A DNA stretch of 64,000 nucleotides from Polytrichum commune (GCA_950295325.1 OX485806.1:28398001-28462000); one strand, 5' to 3'; shown: positions 1 through 8,604, counted from the stretch's first letter. The notes: a model not told the origin generated them from the letters alone. Numbers and translations: made by a program.

Positions 1-400
1 CCAATTACCTCACATGGGAAAATCCCCAATTACTCATTAAAAAAAGCACTACTTATGTATTCGTCATCAACAAATCAATAAGAATCACCCACACTTTTAG
101 ATTGGAAGATGTCCAAGTGTGATGAGGTCTTACTTTCTCTCCTCCTAAGCATATGATTTGTAAGGCAAACGTACATGTTCCTGACACTTTGGTGTTTAAA
201 GTCCTTGGTGTGATCCAATTCAGGTGCCAATTATCTCATTAGATCATCATATGAAAGTGGATTTGGAAGCCATGGGAGTCAAAATATCTTACACTTCGAA
301 GGTTATTTTTAAGTCAAAATATTCCAAATCCATCCTGATCACAAAACCGCAACACCCAAGATTGTTGTTAATTTGTTGGGTCATTGCAGAGTGATTTTTC
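1..400 (+). repeat. Degenerate copy D of the TMC exon-1 module
   Basis: This segment aligns by eye with the stretch holding TMC exon 1 (14.3-14.5 kb) and with copies at 12.72 and 13.76 kb. Shared blocks include CACCCACACTTTTAGA, an ATG-TCC-AAG start at 109 (Met-Ser-Lys, as in the real exon), the ATCTCATTAGAT block, and the CAACACCCAAG block near 350. It has no long reading frame and is a relic. A 12-kb stretch holding the retrotransposon separates it from the next copy. Confidence 0.6.
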
Positions 401-842
401 GTCCCATCACCAACAAACCAGATAGATAGAAACTCCGGTCCCTTTTAGGGGCCGGCGTGAATGGAGTGTCCGTTCGTAATGCCAACAACCCGATGCCCAC
501 AGGACATGGGGAAGCTGGGACAAAACTACTCTCCTCTTTCGAGGATGGACACTATAGTAACCGAGAAACAAATAACGTGGGCCGATCATGGCCCACGGCG
601 GTGCATGCCTTTTAGGTATAATTAGTGTTTTTGTTATGAGAGTGAACGCCAAGTCATGATTCCTCGGTTGGTTGTGGGAGGATGTTTGAGTTAAGACGTT
701 CCGGGTTCGATTTCAGTCGAGTCCGTATGATCGTCTAAAATGTAACGCGTGACTTGGTGCTGCAAGTGAGTAAAAAGCAGGAATTTGTACCAACCAACCG
801 GCACCAATCCCTCATTCCGAGCTGTAAATAGATACTAAATAT
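401..842. other. Unassigned flank of the retrotransposon
   Basis: No gene was recognised. The short minus-strand frame at 407-652 has no recognisable content. A GGGTTCGATTT string near 704 resembles a Pol III B box, but I see no A box, tail or target duplication around it. A (TA)n tract at about 843-860 marks the probable 3' end of the minus-strand element. Confidence 0.4.
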
Positions 843-873
843 TATATATATATATATATTTTTTGGGTGGGTT

Positions 874-3588
874 TTATGGAGGGTCTAAGTTTTGGGGGAG
901 CGGTTGGTGGTTTTCAATTCTCCTCTTATGGAGGAGGATGGACATGGCATATTGTATTGCAATGGTATTAATGTTTTTAAAGGTATTTTTGATGGTAACC
1001 AGGGGTATTTTGAGATTTTCTTCTAGTATTTTCATAGATGGGATGTGGGCCGTAGCTCGGGCCCCAGCTGTGATGACAATAAGTGGTTCGATTTTCCATC
1101 CTCTGGAAGCAATACTATCAATCAAAGGTTTGTATTTGTTGTTTTTTGCTTCTATTGTTTCTGGGGAAAATCTGTCGTTACAATATGTGAATTCAATAAA
1201 TTGTATGGTGAGGTTAGGGTCAATGTCAATGGGAGGGTCATTTTGATATGGTAATCCTTTAACGCAGAGTATATCAGGTCGAAATCTTGCGTTGCAATGA
1301 CATCTTTGTGTGTTACATGTACAGGGGAGTAGCCAATTGGGGACTGTATTTTCTTGGGGGTTATTATTGAAGGTACCGGCATTCATGAGAGTAAAACATC
1401 GGGATTTTTCGGACGAGATTAGAAGCTTCCTAATTTCTCTGACTGCTTTGTTATGTCTTTTAATTCGTAGTGAGTGTATATGTTGTTGGTTGCATTTCAG
1501 TAGAACATGTAGCCAAGTGTCTGGATCGTTTGAATTGCATATAGGGCATGTGATAGAGGGGTACCTCTGGTGACCGAAGAACATTTGTTTTCTAGCATTA
1601 CCCATGTATGTTCCTGTACGGAATTTAATAAGGCATGATTTTTGTTTGTCTGTGATTAAGGGATTTGTCCAGAATTCGTTGGACAGTTCTTTGTCAATGT
1701 CTCTATTTTCTGTCCATTTACACGTGTTGGGGGTTTGTGTGGCCATGATTGCTATATTGGTTTCCCTATCATATTTTTTAATTTGTTTTTCTAAGAATCT
1801 TACTGGGCCTTTGTCTGGGACGTCTGCCATCGAGGCCCAGACGTCCTTTTGGTAATAATACGGGATGGCGTGGGCATGTTCGTATGGGTGGATGGCAATT
1901 CTGTGTTCTAATTCTAACCCGGCTTTTGCTAGTTTATCCGCTTTTTCATTACCGTCAATGTTGACGTGTGCTCTGACTTTGTATAGTGTGATTGGCTGTG
2001 TACGGTCTTGGAGGATTTTTACCATGGAGTTGAGTGTGGTTTGGTCGGGGTGACTATTATGGAGAGTGGGGTGTTTAATTTGTGTATTGAGTAGGTATAA
2101 TACGTTTAGACTGTTTGTGAATATGTATGCGGGTTCATTAGGGAATTTTGTATTGATGATTCTTAGTGTTTTGTGTATAGCCATCATTTCTGCACGTAGT
2201 ATGTTTTGATGCCCATGGAGTCTTTTGGCGATATTTAAGCCTTTGGGGCTATAGATACCGTATCCAGCTCTTTCTCTTCTCCATACCCCAGGGGCAATTT
2301 CTTTGGGTTTTATAAAGGATCCGTCCGTGTAGTAGCTAAATTGGGGGTGGAATTTTAGCGGTAAGTTAGTTTGGTAGTTTGGAAGTTGTGGGGTGGGGAT
2401 ATTCTTGTGTAGGGGTGTGTTTGGGTAGTTTGATTTAGCCCATTTTTTACTAGGGTTAACGGTGGTGTTTAGAGGGGTGGGTGGTGCAGTTTGTGTGTGA
2501 CTTTGTAGTATTTGGAGGTTATTTGCTGTGTCGCTTATTAATTTCATTTGTTCGTAGGTGCCTATGTTATTGTTTTGGTGATGGATACAAAATATTTGTA
2601 TGGTAGATGGTTCTTTTCTTGTGGTATTGAGCTCGGAGGGTATTGTGGGTTCCTCATACGTGATCGTATCAGCGGCGAAATGGGCAATGACGTGTGTGTC
2701 TGGGAATGGGCCTGTGTGTGGGTTGGAGTTTTGGTACCAATTAGTATCCGGAGATATAAGTATAGTGATTGTATATGGATCATTTTGGGCCGCTATGCGC
2801 GCCCAGTGAATAGCTTGTTGTAGGTCTGTTGTATTATGAGGGTGTGCGTAACCGATTCCTTGCCATTTATGGTCAAACGCTTTACCTAGGGATCCAAATA
2901 TTATGTCTCGCGAGAATGGTGAGTAGAATTGGATGAATTGTGTGGGGCATATAACTGGGGATGAAAAATATGAGTGGTTAATATTGAATGTTGTAATCAG
3001 GAGATCTAATATTTGGGTTGGTATTGTATATTGGGCTCGTTTGAGTGGGTCATTTTTTGGGATACGGTATTTGTACCTTTGGTATAACCAAACAATTTCA
3101 GTTTCGAACGATTGGGTAGATGGTTCTAGACCGTGTGTGTTGTTTTTTGCCAATTGGTATTGTTTCCATAGCCATGTTAGTCTAGCTTTCGGGATGGTAA
3201 TGAGGTGTCGGCCATTGTCTTCGTATATGTGAGCGACATCGAATTGTGTTTGGATGGTATCAGAGTTTGTTTGGATGTCGTTTTCTGGGTTGCATTCATT
3301 AATAGAGATATGTGCTAGTGGAATTATTGTGGTTGGTGTGACGTATCTTGTGTCTCTATGTTGTTCTGTGGAGAAGTAGACATTAATTATGTTTGAAAAA
3401 TGTTTGTGTTGTCTTTCTTTGTAGTAATGAATAAGTAGGTCTATGTTGTGATTACATGTGTTGGCTTCACAGTAGGGGTATAGGTCCCTTTGAGTTCGCC
3501 ATTTGTTATATGTGTTGTTATTTGTTGTAGTCCATTGATATAAGTACGACGTGACTGTTCTTTTTATTCCGTTATGGTCATTGGATTG
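874..3588 (-). CDS. Retrotransposon C-terminal region: RNase H, CCHC knuckle, RLE-like domain
   Basis: This frame is entered by a -1 shift at 3588 and stays open for about 904 codons. Numbered from the TTG at 3153, RNase H spans about 272-412: YTDGS (Asp277), RAEMMA (Glu322), TNSL (Asn347, where the family has Asp) and GNEKADKLAKAG (Asp406). Three of the four acidic catalytic positions are kept. A CPIC...H...C knuckle lies at 536-554. The tail (611-735) has a CTC...CHC cluster, RPD (625-627), EFTYCND (654-660), NNKYKPL (671-677) and a following ITAGARA strand. This spacing resembles a PD-(D/E)XK restriction-like endonuclease, although ExT replaces the usual E/D-x-K. Residues 65-140 (SRDIIFG, WQGIGYAHP, ILISPDTNW) vaguely recall a methyltransferase fold. 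RNase H is secure; the other two assignments are tentative. Confidence 0.85.
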   Translation of the reverse strand, partial: QSNDHNGIKRTVTSYLYQWTTTNNNTYNKWRTQRDLYPYCEANTCNHNIDLLIHYYKERQHKHFSNIINVYFSTEQHRDTRYVTPTTIIPLAHISINECNPENDIQTNSDTIQTQFDVAHIYEDNGRHLITIPKARLTWLWKQYQLAKNNTHGLEPSTQSFETEIVWLYQRYKYRIPKNDPLKRAQYTIPTQILDLLITTFNINHSYFSSPVICPTQFIQFYSPFSRDIIFGSLGKAFDHKWQGIGYAHPHNTTDLQQAIHWARIAAQNDPYTITILISPDTNWYQNSNPHTGPFPDTHVIAHFAADTITYEEPTIPSELNTTRKEPSTIQIFCIHHQNNNIGTYEQMKLISDTANNLQILQSHTQTAPPTPLNTTVNPSKKWAKSNYPNTPLHKNIPTPQLPNYQTNLPLKFHPQFSYYTDGSFIKPKEIAPGVWRRERAGYGIYSPKGLNIAKRLHGHQNILRAEMMAIHKTLRIINTKFPNEPAYIFTNSLNVLYLLNTQIKHPTLHNSHPDQTTLNSMVKILQDRTQPITLYKVRAHVNIDGNEKADKLAKAGLELEHRIAIHPYEHAHAIPYYYQKDVWASMADVPDKGPVRFLEKQIKKYDRETNIAIMATQTPNTCKWTENRDIDKELSNEFWTNPLITDKQKSCLIKFRTGTYMGNARKQMFFGHQRYPSITCPICNSNDPDTWLHVLLKCNQQHIHSLRIKRHNKAVREIRKLLISSEKSRCFTLMNAGTFNNNPQENTVPNWLLPCTCNTQRCHCNARFRPDILCVKGLPYQNDPPIDIDPNLTIQFIEFTYCNDRFSPETIEAKNNKYKPLIDSIASRGWKIEPLIVITAGARATAHIPSMKILEENLKIPLVTIKNTFKNINTIAIQYAMSILLHKRRIENHQPLPQNLDPP

Positions 3589-6500
3589 TTTTTTTGTTTA
3601 TGATCGATTATTTTGTGTATGGGGAATTGTCGGGGGTCTTTAAGCATGTTGTTGGGAGGAGGGGGTAGAGGGGGGATGGGGAGGTTAGGGGGGTGTACGG
3701 GGGCGGTTGGTGGGTGTGGTAGGATATTGTGGTGTTTTATTATATATTTATTTTTTAGGGATCTTAGTGGATGGTGTTGTTGGCATGGTAGGGGGCATTG
3801 ATTTCCAGGAGGGCGGCAAAATAATTGATTAGCTATGTTAAGTGCGTTTTTGATAAGTTTAGAAGGAGTGGAGTGATAGATTTTGAATTCGTCCGGGTTC
3901 ATTAGAGTGGTACCATTAGGCATGGTAATTTGGTCTAGTGTGATTATATTATGTACAAGTAGTTTGTGTAGTAATTTAAGTGAGGTGTTGGAATTTAGGC
4001 CATGAAGCATTTGTGCTTCCTGCATCCATGCAGTTTCAAGTGGGGATGGGGTTAGTAGGAAATTGTTTATTGTACTTTTTAGGTGGACTCCGGCTTTATG
4101 TTTGAGCAAGAATAATGTTCTAGTGATGGGTGATCTAACACAGTGGTGGTATTTAATGCGGGTGATTTCCTTAGAGCCCCCATATTTGGCGAGTATGAAT
4201 TGAAGTAGACCAACATATATTTTCCCAATTCTACCTTTATCATTGAGTGCGTTTTGTAGTTGTTCTCCAATGCATCTTAAATAGGCATTTTGTAGTGAGA
4301 ATGCTTCGATTCCGAATAGATTGTGTGGGAGTTGTGTAGCGATGTTAGATGTGCATTTGGGTATTCGGCATATCGTTTTGTGAAGTGCTATGATTTTTTT
4401 ATCGAGTTTTTTGATAGCTGGTATGGAGTATGGCACTGCGTAGAAGCTGTATGCTATTCCAGCACGTATGACTATATCTGCCATGTTTATTTTTTGTTTC
4501 ATAGTAGCTGGGCATGTTACAAGGGCTTGACACTGTTTTATTACTTTAGCTGTAGTGGTATTTATTTGTGTTTTCCATTTGAGTGATGGTGCAAGATTTA
4601 TTCCTAGATACGTGTATGGTTCATGTTGGTTTAAGACTGGTATAGGTTGGTTTCTGTAGTTGATATTGGTAGATTGGATTAGGGCTTTAAAGGTTGTGGG
4701 GTGAAGTTTGGATTTATTTGGGTATCCAGTTATTGCGCATTTGGATATTCCAAGATCCATTCCGGCCCATTCGCAGAATTTGTCTAGTTTGTTGAGTTGT
4801 GTTTGTAGTGTCTCTAGTTTATTGGCGATTGCTGCTAGGTCATCTGCATATGCTGCTGATGAGATTGTAATTTTAGATGTACCAAAAGTGTATCCATTAT
4901 TCCCTTGTTGTAGCCATCTGAGGAGGGGTTCTAGGAATATGATAAATAGATATGGGCTAAGGGTATCACCTTGTATTGTACCTCTTTGAATGGGGATTGG
5001 TAAGGTTTTACCGAAGTGTTCACCAGTGAATATTATTGAGGATTGTGAATATATGTTTCCTATGAGATTTATGGAGTCAGTGGGATATTCCAGATATTTC
5101 ATTATGGCTAAAAGTCTGGCGTGATCAATGGAGCCGAAGGCGTTTTTGAAGTCAATGTAAAGAATATATATATCTTGGTTCGTGAGTCTTGCGTCTTCAA
5201 GCGCTGCGATTAATAATTGGATTTGCCTAGAAATGTTTCTCTCTGCTCTAAACCCTTCTTGACTATCGTGTAATATTTGGTATTTTTCTCCATACGCTGA
5301 TAGGATAGAAGTTAATGTACTCGTGTAGAATTTATATATGGTGTTAGCTAGTGCAATAGGTCTATGGTTTGTTAGTTGTGATGGGTTACCTTTTTTGTAT
5401 AGTAAAACTGTTAGACTGGTTTTCCATGATGCAGGGATTTGTTTTTGTTTATAACAATGTTTAAAAAATAAGAAGAGTAATTTATGGAAGCGTGGAGACA
5501 TGTTTTTTAGAATTGAATTGGGTATTTTGTCTGGGCCTGGGGCTTTGTTATTACTTAGGTTTTTAAGACAAAAGTCGTATATTTCTTGGTCAAAATACGT
5601 GTGTAGAGGGGTTTGGGGTTCTCCTCGTTTGTCAATGATATATCCGTCTAAGTTATGCCATGGATATTGCCGGACTCCACATATGCAGTGTAGTGGGTGT
5701 GTATTTTGATATTGGCATGTGGGAACTGTAGGACGGTTACTGATAGATTGTTGCGTGTATATTTCTGCTTCGATGTCTTCTGGGTTAGTTAATATATTGT
5801 TTTGTCTATCAATGATGGAGTCCAAGGGTGAGGTTTCAGTGTTCTTGAAGACTTTTCGATTTATCTTTTTGGGGCTTTTTTCATACATTTGACGGTATTT
5901 TGATACGGCCTTTAGAATGCAGTCTTTGGTGTATTTTGTGGTGATTTTCCTGGCTTCTTTATTTGCATTTTTTGTGATGGTTGCTATGGCATCAATCCAT
6001 TCAGTAGGAGGTGCCGTTGTAACAGGTGGGTGTGGGATGTTTGTGTGTTGGTGGTTTCGTATATCGTTTAGGATGGGGTGTGCTTGCCAGAGTGGATCGT
6101 GTTGTGCAATGTATATGGTTTTCCTGATGAGGTGATATGTGTTGAGGTGTCTTTTCCATTTTGTCGCAAGTTTGCGTGGCAAAAACCCATCTTGTTGTGA
6201 TGTTCTGTTCGTAAGGTTGGGTAGTGGGTCTGCTTTACAGGTTTCTTTAATCGTTTCTAAAATTTTGTATACAATGTGGTCGAATGTTGTACAGGCTTCC
6301 GCCCATTGATCCGGGCTTAAGTGTTGGTGGTTTTCGAGTAGGGTGGTAAGGGTTTTTATTTGTGCAGAGTTTTCTTCGAAGAATGTTATGTTGAATTTTT
6401 CGATGTTTTCTGGTGGTATTGGATTTAGTATTCTAGTTGGTGACGTGTTTGTGGGGGGTGGGAATCTGGCTATAAGGGTGTTGTGGGGGATATGTAGTAC

Positions 6501-7679
6501 AACTGGATAATGGTCTGAGTTTAGATTCATGTTTGTGATTGTGGTAAAAATGAATTTGTTGTTGTCTGGTGAGTGAATGTAGAATCCATCTATTAGACTT
6601 GTTGATGTGTAATTATAGCCTCCTTGTCTGGAGATGCTAGTGTTAGTTGGGATATATTCTAGGTTGAGTGATGCGGTGAAAATTTTCCATTGGTAATCTT
6701 CTTCTTGTGGAAGGGTGTTAATGTTGTTATTTTGTCTGCCTCTAAGTGCGATATCTCGGTTAAAGTCCCCACATAATGAATACATGTGATTGGGGTGTAT
6801 AGTGATTTCGTTAGTGATTTCGTTCTTAAGGTGTGGAATGAGGCATGTGTCTTCTAAGTGTGTAGGCATGTACATGTGTATGATTAGCCAAGGTATTAGT
6901 AGATGGTTGTTTATTTTAATTATTTGTAGGTATGGGGATATATTTACTGGCGTGGGAATTTTGGTGATATTCCCAGGGAATGCATATTTCTTGTGGATAA
7001 GTGTGAGTAAGCCTCCTTTTCCGGGGGTATAGGGCATTCTTTGTTGTATGCATCTTGTGAGTGCATGTGTGTTGTTGAAAATGAGTTTAAATTCCGGAAA
7101 TAGGTTTTGTATGTATTTTGTAGATTTATTTGCGGTTAGTTTGGTTTCTTGGATATGTATGATTGCTGTGTTGTTTAGCGAGTTGTTTATTAGGCTTTGT
7201 AGGTTTGGTAATGATGTGTTGAGTGATGACGTATTCCATGTTATTATGTTTGTTTCGTGCTCGGTGTCGGTGTTAATTCTTGGGGTTGGTGTGGGAGTAG
7301 CTGGGGGTGGGGGTGGGTGTGAATATTCGTTGATGCTTTCTAGGCATCGGAGTGCTTCGGTGATCAATTGATTTGGGAGGAAGGGAAATTTATTTTGAAG
7401 GGTGATTGGTGTTGGTGTAGTATCTTGGTTGTGGATAAATTCATATATCTCTGTGTGTATTGAATTTTTTGGGTATATTATATGTTGATTGTTTTCTACA
7501 AAAGTTGTGTAGGGGTGAGGTGTTGATATATGCCTTTCGGGGGGGTTGGTGAGGTTGGCCAGTCTGATAATCAGTGTGTTCGTCCATATGTTATTAAAGT
7601 GGTAGTTTTGGGGTTGGGCTAGTATGTTATTGCATGTGTCTATTGAGGGGTGGATGGTGATGATTAGAGCGTATAGCAT
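3564..7679 (-). CDS. Retrotransposon ORF2: APE endonuclease and reverse transcriptase
   Basis: This 1371-codon frame encodes the endonuclease and polymerase that drive target-primed reverse transcription. The APE domain spans about residues 144-400. Its motifs are WNTSSL, IQETK (Glu178), GDFN (304-307), IDGFY (Asp364) and SDH (388-390), all intact. The RT spans about residues 700-1030, with NKAPGPD (711), NHRPIAL (771), FRAER (810), YIDFKNAFGS (841), RGTIQGDTLSP (899), the catalytic AYADD (943) and GISK (977). A Cys-rich CICG near 665 precedes the RT. Met at 7679 is only the first Met. The frame is open upstream to about 7797, so the true N-terminus probably comes from the 2A-bearing frame. 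The frame ends ten codons after an A-AAA-AAC heptamer, and the -1 frame then carries the RNase H. It looks intact apart from the frame offsets. Confidence 0.93.
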   Translation of the reverse strand: MLYALIITIHPSIDTCNNILAQPQNYHFNNIWTNTLIIRLANLTNPPERHISTPHPYTTFVENNQHIIYPKNSIHTEIYEFIHNQDTTPTPITLQNKFPFLPNQLITEALRCLESINEYSHPPPPPATPTPTPRINTDTEHETNIITWNTSSLNTSLPNLQSLINNSLNNTAIIHIQETKLTANKSTKYIQNLFPEFKLIFNNTHALTRCIQQRMPYTPGKGGLLTLIHKKYAFPGNITKIPTPVNISPYLQIIKINNHLLIPWLIIHMYMPTHLEDTCLIPHLKNEITNEITIHPNHMYSLCGDFNRDIALRGRQNNNINTLPQEEDYQWKIFTASLNLEYIPTNTSISRQGGYNYTSTSLIDGFYIHSPDNNKFIFTTITNMNLNSDHYPVVLHIPHNTLIARFPPPTNTSPTRILNPIPPENIEKFNITFFEENSAQIKTLTTLLENHQHLSPDQWAEACTTFDHIVYKILETIKETCKADPLPNLTNRTSQQDGFLPRKLATKWKRHLNTYHLIRKTIYIAQHDPLWQAHPILNDIRNHQHTNIPHPPVTTAPPTEWIDAIATITKNANKEARKITTKYTKDCILKAVSKYRQMYEKSPKKINRKVFKNTETSPLDSIIDRQNNILTNPEDIEAEIYTQQSISNRPTVPTCQYQNTHPLHCICGVRQYPWHNLDGYIIDKRGEPQTPLHTYFDQEIYDFCLKNLSNNKAPGPDKIPNSILKNMSPRFHKLLFLFFKHCYKQKQIPASWKTSLTVLLYKKGNPSQLTNHRPIALANTIYKFYTSTLTSILSAYGEKYQILHDSQEGFRAERNISRQIQLLIAALEDARLTNQDIYILYIDFKNAFGSIDHARLLAIMKYLEYPTDSINLIGNIYSQSSIIFTGEHFGKTLPIPIQRGTIQGDTLSPYLFIIFLEPLLRWLQQGNNGYTFGTSKITISSAAYADDLAAIANKLETLQTQLNKLDKFCEWAGMDLGISKCAITGYPNKSKLHPTTFKALIQSTNINYRNQPIPVLNQHEPYTYLGINLAPSLKWKTQINTTTAKVIKQCQALVTCPATMKQKINMADIVIRAGIAYSFYAVPYSIPAIKKLDKKIIALHKTICRIPKCTSNIATQLPHNLFGIEAFSLQNAYLRCIGEQLQNALNDKGRIGKIYVGLLQFILAKYGGSKEITRIKYHHCVRSPITRTLFLLKHKAGVHLKSTINNFLLTPSPLETAWMQEAQMLHGLNSNTSLKLLHKLLVHNIITLDQITMPNGTTLMNPDEFKIYHSTPSKLIKNALNIANQLFCRPPGNQCPLPCQQHHPLRSLKNKYIIKHHNILPHPPTAPVHPPNLPIPPLPPPPNNMLKDPRQFPIHKIIDHKQKNNPMTITE
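3588..3594 (-). promoter_or_regulatory. Candidate -1 ribosomal frameshift site A-AAA-AAC
   Basis: On the sense strand the zero-frame codons are CAA-AAA-AAC. This is an X-XXY-YYZ heptamer in exact register, 21 nt before the zero-frame TAA at 3564-3566. A -1 slip enters the frame that runs open through RNase H to 874. The -1 frame has its own stop a few codons upstream of the heptamer, so the two frames overlap only around this site. I see no strong pseudoknot downstream. A simple indel in the A7 run is the alternative. Confidence 0.45.
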
Positions 7680-7821
7680 ATGGGTTAGTGGTGATTGCCT
7701 TTGTGTTTGGATATATTGATGTAGATGCGGGTAGGTGGTTATTGCTTGAGGTGTAGTGGGTGTGTGTTTTTTAGTATGGGGGTAAATGTGTTTGCTATGT
7801 GTTGGTATTCAGGTTGTAGTT

Positions 7822-8604
7822 TTATATTGTTTGGAATGAAGTAGATGTTGGCTCTTTTTTGTGTGTAGCAGGGTGTGTATGTAGGATGTTAGGCATTGGT
7901 CCGGGGTTGGGTTCTATGTCCCCGCATTTTAGCAATTCTAGTTTGTTAATAAAGTAGTATCCGTGGGAATGGAGTGTTTTTGGATTTTTCATGTTTGTTT
8001 TTAGATATATTATGATTGTGAACTTGGTTGTAGTAAAGAGGTTAGGTATAGCGTGTATGATGTTTTCTATTTGTTTGGGTGAGAAGTGTGAGTTTGTATT
8101 TTTTATAGATTTTTGGCTTGTTATTGAGTTAGGTCTCCAGTTATTTATGAAGTGGTATGTGTTATTATTTGTATGGCGAGGCCGGTAGGCCGAGGCCATT
8201 GTATCTTTTGGGTGAGGTTGGTATTTTGAATGAGGGTTTAATAGGTGTTTGAAATAGGGTTTGTGATGGTGTTTGATGTTGAGGTGAGGTTTATTTAGGG
8301 CGAGTAGTTTATATTTACTTCTTGTAAATAGATTAGGTAAGGCAATTATTGTTTTTTGTGTAGTTTTTGGGAGGTAGTGTATAGGTTTAGTATGTTGGTG
8401 GGTAGGCTTTGTGATTGTGTTAATGATGGGGTTGAGGGAGTTGTAGTGTATATATCTTGTTAGTTTTATTTTATGGCGAGGCCGGTAGGCCGATGCCGTA
8501 TTGTGTACTTTGTTGTATTGGTTAGGATATTGTTGTATTACGAGTAAATATATTTGTTTTTGTGAGGTGTTGGGGGGGTTTTCTTTGTGAATTTTAGTAT
8601 TCAT
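7822..8604 (-). CDS. N-terminal ORF of the retrotransposon, ending in a 2A-like peptide
   Basis: This 260-residue reading frame has two imperfect ~100-codon repeats. Each opens with the octapeptide ASAYRPRH and contains a later A(L/I)PNLFT block. A canonical 2A-like motif, LLKCGDIEPNPGP, lies near the C-terminus. 2A sequences make the ribosome skip the Gly-Pro bond, which would release this ~235-residue product from whatever follows. Only 24 codons follow before a stop. Continuity with the endonuclease-RT frame needs two -1 shifts, at A-runs 7855-7860 and 7767-7772. I therefore read it as the front of ORF2 rather than a separate gene. The function of the repeated domain is unknown. The start is the first Met of the frame. 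Confidence 0.75.
   Translation of the reverse strand: MNTKIHKENPPNTSQKQIYLLVIQQYPNQYNKVHNTASAYRPRHKIKLTRYIHYNSLNPIINTITKPTHQHTKPIHYLPKTTQKTIIALPNLFTRSKYKLLALNKPHLNIKHHHKPYFKHLLNPHSKYQPHPKDTMASAYRPRHTNNNTYHFINNWRPNSITSQKSIKNTNSHFSPKQIENIIHAIPNLFTTTKFTIIIYLKTNMKNPKTLHSHGYYFINKLELLKCGDIEPNPGPMPNILHTHPATHKKEPTSTSFQTI
7897..7923 (-). other. 2A-like ribosome-skipping motif (GDIEPNPGP)
   Basis: The codons read Gly-Asp-Ile-Glu-Pro-Asn-Pro-Gly|Pro, preceded by Leu-Leu-Lys-Cys. This matches the D(V/I)ExNPG|P consensus at every defining position. Skipping is expected between the final Gly and Pro. Such motifs are known near the N-termini of some non-LTR retrotransposon proteins (trypanosomatid ingi/L1Tc and some animal elements). 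Confidence 0.88.
8173..8197 (-). repeat. GC-rich hairpin block, downstream copy
   Basis: This 25-nt block (plus strand begins ATGGCGAGGCCGGTAGGCCG) matches the block at 8473-8497 at 24 of 25 positions. It lies exactly 300 bp away. On the sense strand it can fold as a GGC/GCC outer and GGCC/GGCC inner stem around a 4-nt loop. It encodes ASAYRPRH. It is far more GC-rich than its surroundings. Confidence 0.7.
8473..8497 (-). repeat. GC-rich hairpin block, upstream copy
   Basis: Partner of the block at 8173-8197, with a single base difference. The surrounding protein repeat has diverged heavily. The DNA identity is therefore higher than the protein similarity of the repeat predicts, which hints at selection on the nucleic acid or recent local gene conversion. 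Confidence 0.7.

Noticed and set aside
690-780. tRNA gene or SINE at the GGGTTCGATTT string
   Set aside because: No cloverleaf, A box, tail or target duplication could be found.
863-3232. Plus-strand frames across the retrotransposon
   Set aside because: Antisense shadows of the RNase H region. The minus strand carries recognisable motifs.
8173-8497. HDV-like ribozyme in the LINE 5' region
   Set aside because: The hairpin blocks are GC-rich, but I could not build the nested double pseudoknot with its catalytic C and P1.1, so only a plain stem is claimed.
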